From: an uncultured Bdellovibrio sp. | Lineage (GTDB): Bacteria; Bdellovibrionota; Bdellovibrionia; Bdellovibrionales; Bdellovibrionaceae | Direction of reading: 5' to 3' | Length of the DNA: 8,044 nt | NCBI GenBank assembly: GCA_937871355.1 | Contig: CALMPX010000044.1 | Coordinates: forward strand, 1-8,044 | Shown here: positions 7,128-8,044 of the stretch, piece by piece | How the letters are laid out: each line of letters begins with the position of its first letter | Numbering within the stretch: position 1 is the first letter of the stretch | Program-made: the position numbers and the translations under genes | The notes under the pieces: generated by a model | Told to the model about the DNA's origin: nothing | Database searches by the model: none | Seen by the model: only the letters and a program-made list of their open reading frames with translations

Positions 7128-7151
7128 AATGTAATAACATCGTGGTAAGAT
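7123..7151 (+). promoter_or_regulatory. Candidate promoter of the antitoxin gene
   Basis: TTTACA (7123-7128, 5 of 6 to consensus) and TAAGAT (7146-7151, 4 of 6) are 17 bp apart. Transcription from here would start near 7158, inside the decayed toxin region, and leave a leader of about 100 nt before the antitoxin ATG. The -35 is overlapped by the inverted repeats at 7102-7134, the usual layout of an autorepressed toxin-antitoxin promoter. Confidence 0.35.
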
Positions 7152-7168
7152 AATATGCATAGTTTTGA

Positions 7169-7264
7169 GATGTTGAAAGATCAGATCAAGAGAAAATTCG
7201 AATAATTTCAGCACGAAGATCTGCTCGTGCTGAACGTGAAGATTACAATAGAGGTAAGAAATGA
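7169..7264 (+). pseudogene. Remnant 3' end of a BrnT-type toxin gene
   Basis: The 31 codons before the TGA at 7262-7264 contain VERSDQEKIRIISARR and end in AEREDYNRGKK. This is the C-terminal signature of BrnT toxins (family pattern: a strand, then IRIISAR, a basic helix with ER, then Y near the end), which are RelE-like ribonucleases of about 90 residues. No start or open upstream frame exists: stops in this frame lie at 7166, 7160 and 7151. Just upstream, codons 7138-7167 in another frame read HRGKIICIVL, resembling the BrnT segment GRLLVVV, so a one-base frameshift near 7168 may separate two pieces. That frame is in turn closed by TAA TAA at 7132-7137, and the N-terminal half is not recognisable. 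The stop overlaps the antitoxin start as ATGA, the native toxin-antitoxin junction. The toxin is therefore almost certainly inactive. Confidence 0.72.
7250..7254 (+). promoter_or_regulatory. Ribosome binding site of the antitoxin gene, inside the toxin remnant
   Basis: AGAGG lies 6 nt before the ATG at 7261 and is encoded within the last codons of the toxin remnant. It is the clearest Shine-Dalgarno in the window, and it lets the antitoxin be translated without a functional toxin frame. Confidence 0.65.
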
Positions 7265-7515
7265 AAGATGAATACGACTTTTCAAAAGCTGCCAGAGCCA
7301 AAAAAACATTTAAATCGGCTAAAGATATAAAAGTAATTAAAACATTACGCTTGGATTTAGATGTTTTGCAATGGCTTGACGATGAAGGAAAAAAACAAGG
7401 AATGGGCTATCAAACTTTCTTGAATTGGTTTTTACGTAAATCTATGGATGATAATCAGTCTTTTGAGGAACGTTTAAAAAAAATTGAACAAGCTGTTTTT
7501 AAGAAAAAAGCATAA
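7261..7515 (+). CDS. brnA: BrnA-type antitoxin, ribbon-helix-helix, now lacking an intact toxin
   Basis: Small protein of 84 residues. The N-terminal MKDEYDFSKAARAK matches the toxin-binding leader of BrnA/COG3514 antitoxins (xxEYDFSKAxR). Residues 26-62 fit a ribbon-helix-helix DNA-binding fold: strand IKTLRLD (26-32), helix VLQWLDDEGKKQG (35-47), turn, helix YQTFLNWFLRKSM (50-62), close to the family's YQTLIN helix. A charged helical tail (FEERLKKIEQAVFKKKA) follows. Antitoxins of this family bind the BrnT toxin and repress their own operon as a complex. The start is fixed by AGAGG 6 nt upstream and by the ATGA overlap with the BrnT remnant. The frame is intact, so selection or recent toxin loss is likely; it could act as an anti-addiction factor or a stand-alone regulator. 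It converges on rsmG with 15 bp between the stop codons and no visible terminator. Confidence 0.82.
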   Translation: MKDEYDFSKAARAKKTFKSAKDIKVIKTLRLDLDVLQWLDDEGKKQGMGYQTFLNWFLRKSMDDNQSFEERLKKIEQAVFKKKA

Positions 7516-7530
7516 CTTATTAAGCGTAAA

Positions 7531-8044
7531 TCATGAATTAATATGAACCACATGTCTTTCGACTTCAAGTACCGGAGACTTTAAAGGTTCGATTTTGATT
7601 TTAACGTCTTTGAATTTTTTTTGAGTTTCTACCAGTTCTTCATCGATTTTTTCACGACGAGCTTTTAATAAAAAATATTTTCCGCCACCTTGATAGTAGG
7701 CGCGGCTCATGTCGAGAATCACATCGATGGGTTTGAACCCACGCGCGACGACAAGATTTATATCTTGTAGTTTAGGTGGGATATCGCCTTCAATCGTTAT
7801 ATTATTGGTTATAGCTTTACAGCGTTTTAAGAAATCTTGTTTCAAAGCGCTTTTTTCAAATAAATTAAACTTAATTTCAGTAAAATGAATAGCATAGATG
7901 ATTCCGGGAAGTCCGCCACCGGTTCCAAAATCGGCAACACGTTTAACATTTTTAGGAAACTTTGATAACGGGAGAAGGCAATCGATCACATGATTATCGA
8001 TCAATTCTTCAAAAGTCATTTTGCGACTAATGAGATTAAGCTCT
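7531..8044 (-). CDS. rsmG: 16S rRNA (guanine527-N7)-methyltransferase RsmG, 5'-truncated by window edge
   Basis: RsmG/GidB, a SAM-dependent methylase that modifies G527 (E. coli numbering) in the 530 loop of 16S rRNA; loss of function gives low-level streptomycin resistance. The ATG at 8019 is internal: the frame stays open to the window edge and reads ELNLISRK before it, the family's NLT(A/S)I segment, with ATG at the usual mid-helix position. About 170 residues are visible and some 35-40 N-terminal ones are missing. Motifs are HVIDCLLPL (family HxxDSL), the SAM loop VADFGTGGGLPGI (about 7938-7900), NLFEKSALKQDFLK, VVARGFKPIDVIL (family ARAVAPL) and a final strand ERHVVHI. The gene is usually near mnmG and parAB by the replication origin. 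Here its 3' neighbour is the convergent antitoxin gene instead. Confidence 0.94.
   Translation of the reverse strand, partial: ELNLISRKMTFEELIDNHVIDCLLPLSKFPKNVKRVADFGTGGGLPGIIYAIHFTEIKFNLFEKSALKQDFLKRCKAITNNITIEGDIPPKLQDINLVVARGFKPIDVILDMSRAYYQGGGKYFLLKARREKIDEELVETQKKFKDVKIKIEPLKSPVLEVERHVVHINS

Noticed and set aside
7001..7137. N-terminal half of BrnT in the region before the remnant
   Set aside because: All three plus frames were read; none shows the expected W-D...N...KHG or VFxD pattern convincingly, so the remnant was limited to the C-terminal part.
7047..7301. Minus-strand open frame of 84 codons opposite the toxin remnant and antitoxin start
   Set aside because: No family resemblance, no ribosome site, and it runs antisense to the recognisable BrnT C-terminus and BrnA N-terminus; it is a shadow frame.

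Overview
The window is AT-rich bacterial DNA carrying part of a surface-polysaccharide (O-antigen or capsule type) cluster. It ends in a chromosomal housekeeping gene, rsmG. Undecaprenyl-phosphate-linked sugar assembly, dTDP-rhamnose genes and a membrane acyltransferase suggest a Gram-negative bacterium with LPS. The lineage cannot be fixed from the sequence. A Bdellovibrio-like (Bdellovibrionota) origin is only a weak impression, and several genes have no clear Shine-Dalgarno sequence.

Layout, left to right: (1) the 3' part of a polysaccharide O-acyltransferase (2-883, + strand, cut by the window edge); (2) an NAD-dependent sugar-nucleotide epimerase of the dTDP-L-rhamnose 4-epimerase (WbiB-like) type, directly abutted by a GT-B glycosyltransferase; (3) rfbC and rfbD, the last two steps to dTDP-L-rhamnose; (4) a minus-strand initiating sugar-phosphate transferase whose 3' end overlaps rfbD by 20 bp; (5) a divergent, membrane-anchored WbpM/CapD-type UDP-HexNAc 4,6-dehydratase; (6) a 265-bp stretch holding the decayed 3' end of a BrnT-type toxin gene plus palindromic promoter-like DNA; (7) an intact BrnA-type antitoxin gene, with its ATG overlapping the toxin stop as ATGA; (8) rsmG, convergent, with its 5' end cut by the window edge.

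Proposed joint function (inference): RfbC and RfbD make dTDP-L-rhamnose. The epimerase could convert it to dTDP-6-deoxy-L-talose. The GT-B enzyme transfers a sugar and the acyltransferase decorates the glycan. Separately, the 4,6-dehydratase starts synthesis of a 6-deoxy-HexNAc nucleotide (QuiNAc, FucNAc or bacillosamine type), and the small phosphoglycosyl transferase could load that sugar-1-phosphate onto undecaprenyl phosphate to start the repeat unit. rfbA and rfbB, the reductase or aminotransferase that completes the HexNAc sugar, and the flippase and polymerase are not in this window.

I see no exotic new system. The best leads are the toxin-less BrnA with a recognisable BrnT remnant, the operator-like palindromes before it, the CxxH/CxxC insert in the epimerase, and the short divergent control region with tandem direct repeats.
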